Assembly (NCBI GenBank): GCA_016209585.1
Contig: JACQVU010000228.1
Span: forward strand, 1 to 5,324
DNA length: 5,324 nt
DNA from: Planctomycetota bacterium
Lineage (GTDB): Bacteria > Planctomycetota > UBA8742 > JACQVU01
Direction of reading: 5' to 3'
In this document: piece after piece, positions 1-4,933 of the stretch
Layout: each line of letters starts with the position of its first letter
Numbering within the stretch: the first letter of the stretch is position 1
The notes under the pieces: model-generated
Told to the model about the DNA's origin: nothing
The model's database searches: none
The model's input: the letters and a program-made list of their open reading frames with translations, nothing else
Program-made: the position numbers and the translations under genes

Positions 1-122
1 AGATGGTTCGGCGCCACCCCCTCGTCTACGGCGAAGCCATCGCCCACACGGCCGAGGAGGCCGCGGCGCTCTTCTACAAGGCCAAGGCTGGCGAGAATCG
101 TGATCGTCCTCGGAATCCATGA
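1..122 (+). CDS. C-terminal tail of an unidentified upstream gene (partial)
   Basis: Reading in the frame that starts at base 3, the sequence is open from the window edge to a TGA at 120-122. It gives about 39 residues, including HPLVYGEAIAHTAEEAAAL and ending GENRDRPRNP. Third codon positions are almost all G or C up to about base 85, as in the other genes here, which supports real coding. Nothing in this short tail identifies a family. It overlaps the GTG start of the following carbamoyltransferase by 23 nt, so the two are probably co-transcribed and translationally coupled. The ATG at base 3 is in frame but is more likely an internal methionine, since the frame is cut by the window edge. 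The function cannot be judged from this fragment. Confidence 0.6.
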   Translation, partial: MVRRHPLVYGEAIAHTAEEAAALFYKAKAGENRDRPRNP

Positions 123-1866
123 CGCTTTCGATTCCGGCGCCGCGCTCGTCGCGGACGGCGAAATCCGCGTCGCCGTCAACGAGGAGCGCCTCAACCGGAT
201 CAAGTACTACCACGAAGAGCGCGCGCGCTTCCTCGGCCTGCCGGTGGTGGTGCGGTCGGCCTTTCCCCGTCTCGCCATCGAGGAGGTGCTGCGGCGCGAG
301 GGGCTGAAACGGGAACAGATCGACGTCGTCGCGCTGCCCCATGCCCGGCCGAGGGACTTCCTCGCCGCCATCCCCGCCCGCATCTTCGCGGCTGACTTCC
401 GCCGCGCGCTGGGAAACCTCCCGCTCATCGCGGCGCTCTCGCTGCTCTACGCTTACAACAAGCGCCGGCTGCTCGACTCCACGCTGCGACAACTGCGCGC
501 GTTCGGCGTCCCGCCGGCCAAGGCGCGGTTCATCCCCCACCACCTGGCGCACGCGGCCTCAGCCTACCGCACGTCGGGTTGGAATGACGCCCTGGTGATC
601 GTCGTCGACCTCGAAGGCGACCTCACCTCCACCACCGTCTGGCGCGGCCGCGGAAACCGGCTCACGCCGCTGCATGAAACCTTCTTCCCGTTCGCCAGCG
701 CCGGGGCCTTTTACGGCTGCGCCACCGCCGCCATCGGTTTTCGCAAACACCTGGATGAATGCAAGATCATGGGCTTGGCGGCCTACGGCAAACCCGGCGC
801 GCGCGATGCCCTGGCGCATCAACTGGCGTGGGACGAGGCTCGCGGCGCGCTCGTCTCCCGCGGAACGCTCTCCTTCCCCAGGGAAGACGCCGCGCTGGCC
901 GCTCGGTTCGACAAGAAAGACCTCGCCGCCTCCGCACAGAAGCGTCTGGAAGAGGCGCTCGTGCCATTCGTCCAGCACTGGATGGCTCGCACCGGCTGCC
1001 GGCGGCTGGCCTACGCCGGGGGCGTCGCCCATAACGTCATCGCTAACCAGCGCCTGCAGGAGATTCCGGGCATGGAGGCGCTGCACGTCTTCCCCCACCC
1101 CGGCGACGGCGGGCTGGCCTGCGGCGCCGCGTTGGAACACTGGTACCAGCACGCGCGGCGGCGGGACGGGCGGCCCTCCTACTTCCTGAGAGACGCCTAC
1201 CTCGGGCCGGAGTACCCGCGCGAGCGATTGGAGGCCGCGCTGCGAAAGTACGGCCTTCCCGTCCGGGCCAGCCCCGACATCGGCGACGAGGCCGGCCGGT
1301 TGTTGGCACGGGGGCTGGTGTTGGGGCTGTTCCAGGGGCGCATGGAACTGGGGCCGCGGGCGCTGGGGAACCGCAGCATTCTCGCCAGCCCGCGGGGGGC
1401 GGAGATGAAGGAGAAGGTGAACCGGAAGGTGAAGTTCCGCGAGAACTGGCGGCCGTTCGCGCTGTCGGTGCTGGACGAATGCCGCGACGAGTACCTGGAG
1501 AAGGCCACCGACGCCCGCTTCATGCTCCTGGGGTTCCAGGTGGTTGCGGAGAAGTTCGAGAGCGTGCGGTCAGCCTCGCACGTGGACGGCAGCACGCGGC
1601 CGCAGACGGTACGGCGCGAGGAATGCCCCCGCTACCACGCGATCATCTCCGGTTTCAGGAAGCACAGCGGCATCGGCGGCGTCCTCAACACGTCGCTCAA
1701 CCGGCGCGGGGAGCCAATCTGCTGCACGCCGGAGGAGGCCATCGAGTGCTTCCTGGGGTCCGACATGGATGGGCTGATTCTCGATGACTTCCTGGTGGAA
1801 AAGAGCGACGTTGCGCCGGACCAACTGCGCCGGTTCCAGGCGATCGAGGCCGACGTAGGGGTGTAG
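100..1866 (+). CDS. NodU/CmcH/TobZ-family O-carbamoyltransferase
   Basis: This 588-residue protein has the usual length and both domains of the family that transfers a carbamoyl group from carbamoyl phosphate, through a carbamoyl-adenylate, to a hydroxyl on a sugar or natural product. The N-terminal Kae1-like domain (about 1-360) has the opening GIHDAFDSGAAL (5-16), the metal-binding HHLAHAASAY (147-156), KIMGLAAYGKP (222-232), AGGVAHNVIANQRL (306-319) and PHPGDGGLACGAAL (332-345); D336 is the probable metal ligand. The C-terminal domain has the hallmark LGPRALGNRSILASPR (417-432), NWRPFALSVL (449-458) and LNTSLNRRGEPI (529-540). The GTG start is chosen because the family N-terminus begins there; GGCGAG lies 4 nt upstream as a weak ribosome site, and no in-frame ATG is nearer. 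The acceptor substrate is unknown. A cytoplasmic enzyme for surface glycan, flagellar glycan or metabolite decoration is the inference. It overlaps the upstream gene and seems intact. Confidence 0.93.
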   Translation: MIVLGIHDAFDSGAALVADGEIRVAVNEERLNRIKYYHEERARFLGLPVVVRSAFPRLAIEEVLRREGLKREQIDVVALPHARPRDFLAAIPARIFAADFRRALGNLPLIAALSLLYAYNKRRLLDSTLRQLRAFGVPPAKARFIPHHLAHAASAYRTSGWNDALVIVVDLEGDLTSTTVWRGRGNRLTPLHETFFPFASAGAFYGCATAAIGFRKHLDECKIMGLAAYGKPGARDALAHQLAWDEARGALVSRGTLSFPREDAALAARFDKKDLAASAQKRLEEALVPFVQHWMARTGCRRLAYAGGVAHNVIANQRLQEIPGMEALHVFPHPGDGGLACGAALEHWYQHARRRDGRPSYFLRDAYLGPEYPRERLEAALRKYGLPVRASPDIGDEAGRLLARGLVLGLFQGRMELGPRALGNRSILASPRGAEMKEKVNRKVKFRENWRPFALSVLDECRDEYLEKATDARFMLLGFQVVAEKFESVRSASHVDGSTRPQTVRREECPRYHAIISGFRKHSGIGGVLNTSLNRRGEPICCTPEEAIECFLGSDMDGLILDDFLVEKSDVAPDQLRRFQAIEADVGV

Positions 1867-1870
1867 GGGC

Positions 1871-1894
1871 GGGTGTTGGGTGTTGGGTGTTGGG
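1871..1894 (+). other. Putative G-quadruplex motif
   Basis: Four GGG runs at 1871-1873, 1878-1880, 1885-1887 and 1892-1894 are separated by identical TGTT loops. This matches the standard intramolecular quadruplex pattern of G3 runs with 1-7 nt loops. It lies 5 nt past the carbamoyltransferase stop on the coding strand, so it would be present in the mRNA. It competes with pairing to the CCCAACA units at 1923-1943. Folding itself is inferred. Confidence 0.6.
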
Positions 1895-1960
1895 TGCGGG
1901 CGGAGTACCGCGGTGCTCGGCTCCCAACTCCCAACACCCAACACCGCGGTACTCCGCCCG
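1871..1960 (+). repeat. Compound intergenic repeat: GGGTGTT tandem plus 19-bp inverted repeat
   Basis: Immediately after the carbamoyltransferase stop come 3.7 copies of GGGTGTT (1871-1896). Then the arm CGGGCGGAGTACCGCGGTG (1897-1915) is matched perfectly by its reverse complement at 1942-1960. The 26-nt loop contains CCCAACT, CCCAACA and CCCAACA (1923-1943), which can pair alternatively with the GGGTGTT tract. The left arm also contains a near-perfect palindrome of its own (1903-1918, one T-G wobble). On RNA this would form a very stable stem and could act as a transcript-end or mRNA-stability structure for the upstream gene, although no U-run follows. The modular build suggests a dispersed intergenic repeat, which is an inference because only one copy is visible. 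Confidence 0.88.
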
Positions 1961-1981
1961 ACCCCCGCCCCCGGATACCTG

Positions 1982-2665
1982 ATGCCCCTGGCCGCGATCT
2001 CCTCCACGGGTGGGATCGTCGCCGCGCTGGCGGCGGCGGCGGTGATCGCGCTCTTTCTCGCCGCCGCGCTGCGGCGTCTCCTGCGCGGCGGGTGGCGCGC
2101 CGGCGCGGACCTCGACGGCGGCGATTCCCCGCCGGCTGTGGTAGCGCCAGCGCCAGCGCCCGCCGGCGGGGGAGGTTCCGGCGAGTCGCCTTCCGCGGAC
2201 GACTTGATCGACCTGCTCGACTCCCTGGACGAGACCATGCGTCTGCCGCACGAGCGCGGCGTGGACCCCGCCGCGCCGCTGGGGGAGCGGTTGCGGACAA
2301 GCATCAATGAAGAGGATCGGCCGGCGTTTTTCCTGCGCTACGTGGCGCGTTCGCGGAAGTTCGGCGCGGACGAGGTGGGGACGTTGACTATCGCGAAGAA
2401 CATCCTGGACTCGCTGGCTGCCCCTGTAAGCGCCCGCGAGGCCGCTGAGCGGTGTTGGGAGTTGTTTCGGGTATACGACTTCTCCGACCAGGTGACGTGG
2501 AAGTGGGTGTTGAAGGTGCTGGAGTTGGCTGGTTTCGTGGCACGGCGGGAGGAGGAGGCTGGGGAGGTGCTCTCGCGGACAGCCCTTGGGGCGAGGCTGC
2601 TGCGGGCTGTGAACGAGCGTTTGGGCTTCGAGAGTGCGGGCGAGGAGCGTGAGAGCGCCGGATGA
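1982..2665 (+). CDS. Membrane-anchored protein of unknown function, helical C-terminal domain
   Basis: I do not recognise this 227-residue protein. It has one hydrophobic segment (about 10-33, GIVAALAAAAVIALFLAAAL followed by RRLLR). The basic residues after the segment suggest a cytoplasmic C-terminus by the positive-inside rule. A Gly/Pro/Ala-rich linker follows (about 36-70), then an acidic stretch SADDLIDLLDSLDE (71-84). The region 100-227 is predominantly helical; residues 136-212, ending GFVARREEEAGEVLSRTALGARLL, resemble a winged-helix layout, but this is only a pattern impression. The ATG at 1982 is preferred because the 34 further in-frame codons reaching back to 1880 would be read entirely through the repeat element. 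There is no clear Shine-Dalgarno, so the start is uncertain. Tandem stops TGA-TAG end it (2663-2668). It lies 115 nt after the carbamoyltransferase in the same direction and may share its transcript. Confidence 0.72.
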   Translation: MPLAAISSTGGIVAALAAAAVIALFLAAALRRLLRGGWRAGADLDGGDSPPAVVAPAPAPAGGGGSGESPSADDLIDLLDSLDETMRLPHERGVDPAAPLGERLRTSINEEDRPAFFLRYVARSRKFGADEVGTLTIAKNILDSLAAPVSAREAAERCWELFRVYDFSDQVTWKWVLKVLELAGFVARREEEAGEVLSRTALGARLLRAVNERLGFESAGEERESAG

Positions 2666-2740
2666 TAGTACACGATATGAACGGTTATTGATGTTTTTCG
2701 GTTCTGGAGAGTATACGGTGGTTCTGTCGGATGGTTGTGT

Positions 2741-2773
2741 GTCGTAATATATTGTAGAATAAGAAGTTACGAC
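2741..2773. promoter_or_regulatory. Operator-like inverted repeat GTCGTAA/TTACGAC
   Basis: GTCGTAA (2741-2747) and TTACGAC (2767-2773) are perfect inverted 7-mers with 19 nt between them, so their centres are 26 bp apart. The spacer contains TAGAAT (2755-2760), a good -10-like hexamer, but no good -35 lies at the right distance. The arrangement looks like paired regulator half-sites around a promoter. The regulator is unknown and the call rests on symmetry alone. Confidence 0.3.
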
Positions 2774-2833
2774 GATTTATTCCGGTATATGTCGGTGGCT
2801 TGGATGGCTATTTGACAGTGCTTGCGATGATTT

Positions 2834-2851
2834 TTCACAAAAACTTGTGAA
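2834..2851. promoter_or_regulatory. Inverted repeat TTCACAA-AAAC-TTGTGAA
   Basis: This is a perfect 7-bp inverted repeat with a 4-nt centre. It extends to 10 bp (2831-2854) if one T-G wobble is allowed. It could be an operator for a dimeric regulator or a small RNA hairpin. It directly abuts the candidate sigma-28-like promoter, which favours an operator role, but this is inference. Confidence 0.3.
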
Positions 2852-2875
2852 GAAGTGGTGAACAAAACCCGATAG
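2848..2875 (+). promoter_or_regulatory. Weak sigma-28-like promoter candidate for flagellin
   Basis: TGAAGAAG (2848-2855), then 12 nt, then CCCGATAG (2868-2875) loosely resembles the flagellar FliA/sigma-28 consensus TAAAGTTT-N11-GCCGATAA. The core CCGATA matches, but the -35 half is poor and the spacer is one base long. It would give a leader of about 330 nt. It is suggested mainly because flagellins are classic sigma-28 targets. Confidence 0.22.
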
Positions 2876-3091
2876 ATCAGGATGACACGGGGGGTTATAC
2901 ACCTGCGTGTCGGCATCGTAAGAAGAGTCGGATCCCTCGCCGGCGTGAGCCGACCAGGGGGAAAAAGGAGGGGTCGTTTTTCGCGTCCCATCGGGTCGGT
3001 GGTCGTGGCGGGGTTCGGTCCCGCGCGGTCCGGTTCTTCGGTGGGCAGGTTCTGAATAGCCTACGAGAGAGGGATGGTGCTGCCGGTTTCG

Positions 3092-3128
3092 CGGTTTGGG
3101 TGAAAGAAAAGTCTGTCCCAACAAACCG
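3092..3128 (+). promoter_or_regulatory. Flagellin leader hairpin 1
   Basis: CGGTTTG (3092-3098) pairs with CAAACCG (3122-3128). GG at 3099-3100 can pair with CC within 3117-3119, leaving an AA bulge. The apical loop is A-rich (GAAAGAAAA). It is the first of three consecutive stems in the last 120 nt before the flagellin start. A structural role in mRNA stability or translation control is inferred. Confidence 0.4.
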
Positions 3129-3134
3129 TGAAAT

Positions 3135-3158
3135 CCGATCGCTCCTTTGCGAAATCGG
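3135..3158 (+). promoter_or_regulatory. Flagellin leader hairpin 2
   Basis: CCGATCGC (3135-3142) folds over the loop TCCTTT onto GCGA and TCGG (3149-3158), with a two-base AA bulge on the 3' side, giving about 8 base pairs. It sits between leader hairpin 1 and the stem next to the ribosome site. Confidence 0.4.
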
Positions 3159-3163
3159 CAGCG

Positions 3164-3191
3164 CCCAATTTCACCCGCTTGGGGAAGCGGG
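3164..3191 (+). promoter_or_regulatory. Mutually exclusive stems next to the flagellin ribosome site
   Basis: CCCGCTT (3174-3180) pairs perfectly with AAGCGGG (3185-3191) across a GGGG loop and ends 2-3 nt before the Shine-Dalgarno. An alternative stem, CCCAA (3164-3168) with TTGGG (3179-3183), uses the same bases and cannot coexist with it. Two competing folds beside a ribosome site are typical of translational control. Several GGA motifs in the loop and just downstream would suit a CsrA-type repressor, which is known to act on the Bacillus flagellin leader; here this is only a suggestion. Confidence 0.42.
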
Positions 3192-3193
3192 GG

Positions 3194-3200
3194 AAGGAGA
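3194..3200 (+). promoter_or_regulatory. Shine-Dalgarno of flagellin
   Basis: AAGGAGA lies 9 nt before the ATG at 3210. It is the only strong ribosome binding site in the window and fixes the flagellin start over the longer in-frame extension to 3147. Confidence 0.85.
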
Positions 3201-3209
3201 AAAAAGAGC

Positions 3210-4715
3210 ATGGGCCTTCGTATCGGTACGAACGTATCGGCGCTCAACGCGTTGAGGAACCTCAACGACGTGAGCGCCAAGCAGGCGACGAGCGTTTCGC
3301 GCCTGTCGAGCGGGCTGCGCATCCAGAAGGCGTCCGACGATCCCGGCGGGCTGGTGCTGTCGGAGGCGCTGCGGGCGCAGATTTCGGGAATCAAGGCGTC
3401 GCAGACCAGCGTGGCGCGGGGGTCGAACCTGCTCAGCACCGCCGACGCGGCGCTGGCGTCGGTCTCGAACCTGCTGCTGAACATCAAGAGCAGCATCGAC
3501 AGTTCGATTGGGGCGGACGCCTCCACCACCGCGGCCAACCAGTCGGCGGTGGACTCGGCCATCCAGTCGATCGAGAACCTCCGCAAGAACACCACGTTCG
3601 GCGGGCGGTACCTGTTCAACGGCCAGTCGTCCATCTCGGTCACGTCGGTCAACAACGCCAGCTACCTCTCCACCATCAAGGGCATCCGGCTGGAGTCGCT
3701 GGACTTCGGCGGGAACTCGACGCGCACCATCGACGTCAACGTCACGCAGGCGGCCAGCCGCGCCACGCAGGTGGTGGCCGGCGTGGCCGTGGCTGACGAC
3801 TTCAACACCGGGGTGCAGTTCCTGCTCACCGGGCCGAAGGGGACGGCGGTGGTGACGCTGGCCGGCACCTACGGCTCGGCCGGCGCGGTGGCGGAGTTGT
3901 TCGGCGCGTTCAGCGGGACGACCGGCGTCTTCGCCAGCGTCGCCAACCTGAGCACGCTGGAGTTCGGCTCCAACCAGTCGATCCAGGTGACGCAGTTGAC
4001 CGCCGCTCCCGCGGCAGCCACCTACTCGTTCACCATCGGCGGCTCGACGTTCGCCAACACGACCGCGGCCGGCACGGCGAACACCAAGACGGCGGGCACC
4101 GACTTCGCCGGGAACGTCGGCGGCATCACCGCGGCCGGCGACGGCACCGGGCTGTCGGTCTCGTCGTCCAGCATCACCGGACGCATCGAACTGGACGCGA
4201 ACACGCTGGTCACGGCGCAGACGGGGCGCTCGTTCACGGCCCAGAAGTCGGGGGCTGACATCCAGCTCGGGCCGCAGGCGGGCAACTCTCTGAACGTGGC
4301 CATGCCCTCGCTCAACCCGTCCGAGTTGGGCACGTTCGAGTACAACGTGTTCAAGCAGAACGCCTTCCTCGGCGGCGTCGGCGGCACGCTGGACTCCATC
4401 AAGTCCGGCGGCGGCAACGCCCTGGCCTCCGACCTCACCAACGCCGGCCGCATCGTCGACGCGGTGATGAACCAGATCACCGTCAGCCGCGCGCGGCTGG
4501 GCGGCATGCAGAAAGACGTGGTCGACGCCCGCGCCTCGCAGCTGGACACGGAGATGGCCAACCTCTCCGCCGTCCAGTCAGTGGTGCGGGACGTGGACTT
4601 CGCCTCGGAGATCAGCGAGTTCACGAAGAACCAGGTGCTCTTCCAGTCGGCCGTGAGCGCCCTGGCGGCGGCCAACTCGCAGTCGGCCAGCGTCCTCACG
4701 CTGCTCGGCGGCTAG
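3210..4715 (+). CDS. fliC: Flagellin (flagellar filament subunit)
   Basis: This complete 501-residue flagellin polymerises into the filament after export by the flagellar type III system. The N-terminal D0/D1 helical region (about 1-140) begins MGLRIGTNVSALNALRNL and has the conserved RLSSGLRIQKASDDPGGL (31-48) and FGGRYLFNG (130-138). The C-terminal D1/D0 region (about 403-501) has SQLDTEMANLSAVQSVVRDVDFA-type helices and ends SASVLTLLGG. The central 150-400 is the variable exposed region, rich in Ala, Gly, Thr, Ser and Val; I see no cysteine in it. FlgL (hook-filament junction) shares the end domains, but the length and FGGRYLFNG favour flagellin. DDPGGL in place of DDAAGL is unlike the enterobacterial form. 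The start is set by the Shine-Dalgarno at 3194. It appears to be a single-gene unit, with a structured leader before it and a terminator at 4805. The last 21 codons recur in inverted orientation at 5258-5324. Confidence 0.95.
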   Translation: MGLRIGTNVSALNALRNLNDVSAKQATSVSRLSSGLRIQKASDDPGGLVLSEALRAQISGIKASQTSVARGSNLLSTADAALASVSNLLLNIKSSIDSSIGADASTTAANQSAVDSAIQSIENLRKNTTFGGRYLFNGQSSISVTSVNNASYLSTIKGIRLESLDFGGNSTRTIDVNVTQAASRATQVVAGVAVADDFNTGVQFLLTGPKGTAVVTLAGTYGSAGAVAELFGAFSGTTGVFASVANLSTLEFGSNQSIQVTQLTAAPAAATYSFTIGGSTFANTTAAGTANTKTAGTDFAGNVGGITAAGDGTGLSVSSSSITGRIELDANTLVTAQTGRSFTAQKSGADIQLGPQAGNSLNVAMPSLNPSELGTFEYNVFKQNAFLGGVGGTLDSIKSGGGNALASDLTNAGRIVDAVMNQITVSRARLGGMQKDVVDARASQLDTEMANLSAVQSVVRDVDFASEISEFTKNQVLFQSAVSALAAANSQSASVLTLLGG

Positions 4716-4779
4716 GTCTGACCTGACGCGACTCCCGCGGTGGGCTGAGCCGGCGTGAGCCGGGCTTGCCCGCCACACG
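4649..4779 (+). repeat. Long inverted repeat, left copy (flagellin 3' end plus trailer)
   Basis: These 131 bases recur as reverse complement at 5194-5324 with a single mismatch (T4746 opposite T5227; every other position i pairs with 9973-i). The copy covers the last 21 flagellin codons, the stop, and 64 nt of trailer. The arms are 414 nt apart. The match is still running at the window edge, so the true length is unknown. Confidence 0.97.
4750..4763 (+). other. CCGGC-GTGA-GCCGG hairpin in flagellin trailer
   Basis: A perfect 5-bp GC stem is capped by GUGA, a GNRA-type tetraloop. It is followed by CGGGC-TT-GCCCG (4761-4772), which overlaps it and offers an alternative pairing. No U-run follows, so it is more likely an mRNA-stabilising structure or part of a dispersed repeat than a terminator. 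The 14-mer GCCGGCGTGAGCCG at its core also occurs at 2939-2952. Confidence 0.45.
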
Positions 4780-4804
4780 CGGTTGACAAGGATCCAATTC
4801 AGAT

Positions 4805-4844
4805 GGGCGCGGGCGGAAGCGATTCCCCCCGCGCCCTTCCTTTT
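4805..4844 (+). terminator. Intrinsic terminator of flagellin
   Basis: GGGCGCGGG (4805-4813) pairs perfectly with CCCGCGCCC (4828-4836). A C-C mismatch and an inner stem GGAA/TTCC (4815-4818, 4823-4826) capped by a GCGA tetraloop complete the hairpin. It is followed directly by TTCCTTTT (4837-4844). The stem with its T-rich tail, 89 nt past the flagellin stop, is a good rho-independent terminator and separates flagellin from the kinase gene. Confidence 0.82.
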
Positions 4845-4867
4845 AGTACTACAGCGCGGGCTTCTGC

Positions 4868-4894
4868 CACCGAGGTCACGGAGGCCCCAGAGGA
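4868..4894. repeat. Three imperfect 9-bp units before the kinase gene
   Basis: CACCGAGGT, CACGGAGGC and CCCAGAGGA follow one another without gaps. Such 9-10 bp GAGG-containing tandems occur between genes in several environmental high-GC phyla, from general recollection. No role in expression is evident. The rest of the gap 4845-4933 shows no clear promoter. Confidence 0.45.
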
Positions 4895-4933
4895 CGGACG
4901 CATGGATTTCGCCGTGACTTCTTTGAAACGGGT

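Larger units (their letters stand above)
2666..3209. other. 544-nt gene-free region upstream of flagellin
   Basis: No convincing gene is visible here on either strand. The first part (about 2669-2900) is clearly richer in A and T than anything else in the window, as expected of a promoter or regulatory region. The second part (about 2900-3209) is GC-rich and folded into successive hairpins leading to the flagellin ribosome site. Notable items are inverted repeats at 2741-2773 and 2834-2851, a possible sigma-28-like promoter near 2848-2875, a copy of a 14-mer also found behind the flagellin (2939-2952), and leader hairpins from 3092 onward. The length and structure suggest a long flagellin 5' leader, possibly with a small RNA; which of these applies is not visible from sequence. 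Confidence 0.7.

Noticed and set aside
1871..1960. CRISPR array or insertion sequence at the repeats
   Set aside because: There are no regularly spaced unique spacers, the units are contiguous 7-mers, and no transposase gene or target-site duplication is seen.
1880..1981. 34-codon N-terminal extension of the membrane protein
   Set aside because: It would be encoded wholly by the tandem and inverted repeat element; the residues are low-complexity and the membrane segment begins naturally after the ATG at 1982.
2805..2825. TGGC and TTGC as a sigma-54 flagellar promoter
   Set aside because: The distance between the GG and GC elements is not the required 10 bp at any alignment tried.
2812..2840. 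Exact TTGACA (2812-2817) as a sigma-70 promoter
   Set aside because: At 16-18 bp spacing the downstream hexamers (TTCACA, TCACAA, CACAAA) do not resemble a -10 box.
2951..2981. Terminator-like CGACC/GGTCG followed by TTTTT in the flagellin leader
   Set aside because: The stem has only 5 bp and a 16-nt purine-rich loop, too weak to call as an intrinsic terminator, though leader attenuation cannot be excluded.
2777..3655. 292-codon minus-strand reading frame across the flagellin leader and 5' end
   Set aside because: More than half of it is antisense to the well-supported flagellin, it shows no recognisable motif, and long antisense frames are common in GC-rich genes.
4022..4699. 225-codon minus-strand reading frame inside the flagellin
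   Set aside because: It is a shadow of the flagellin codon pattern, with no ribosome site or family resemblance.
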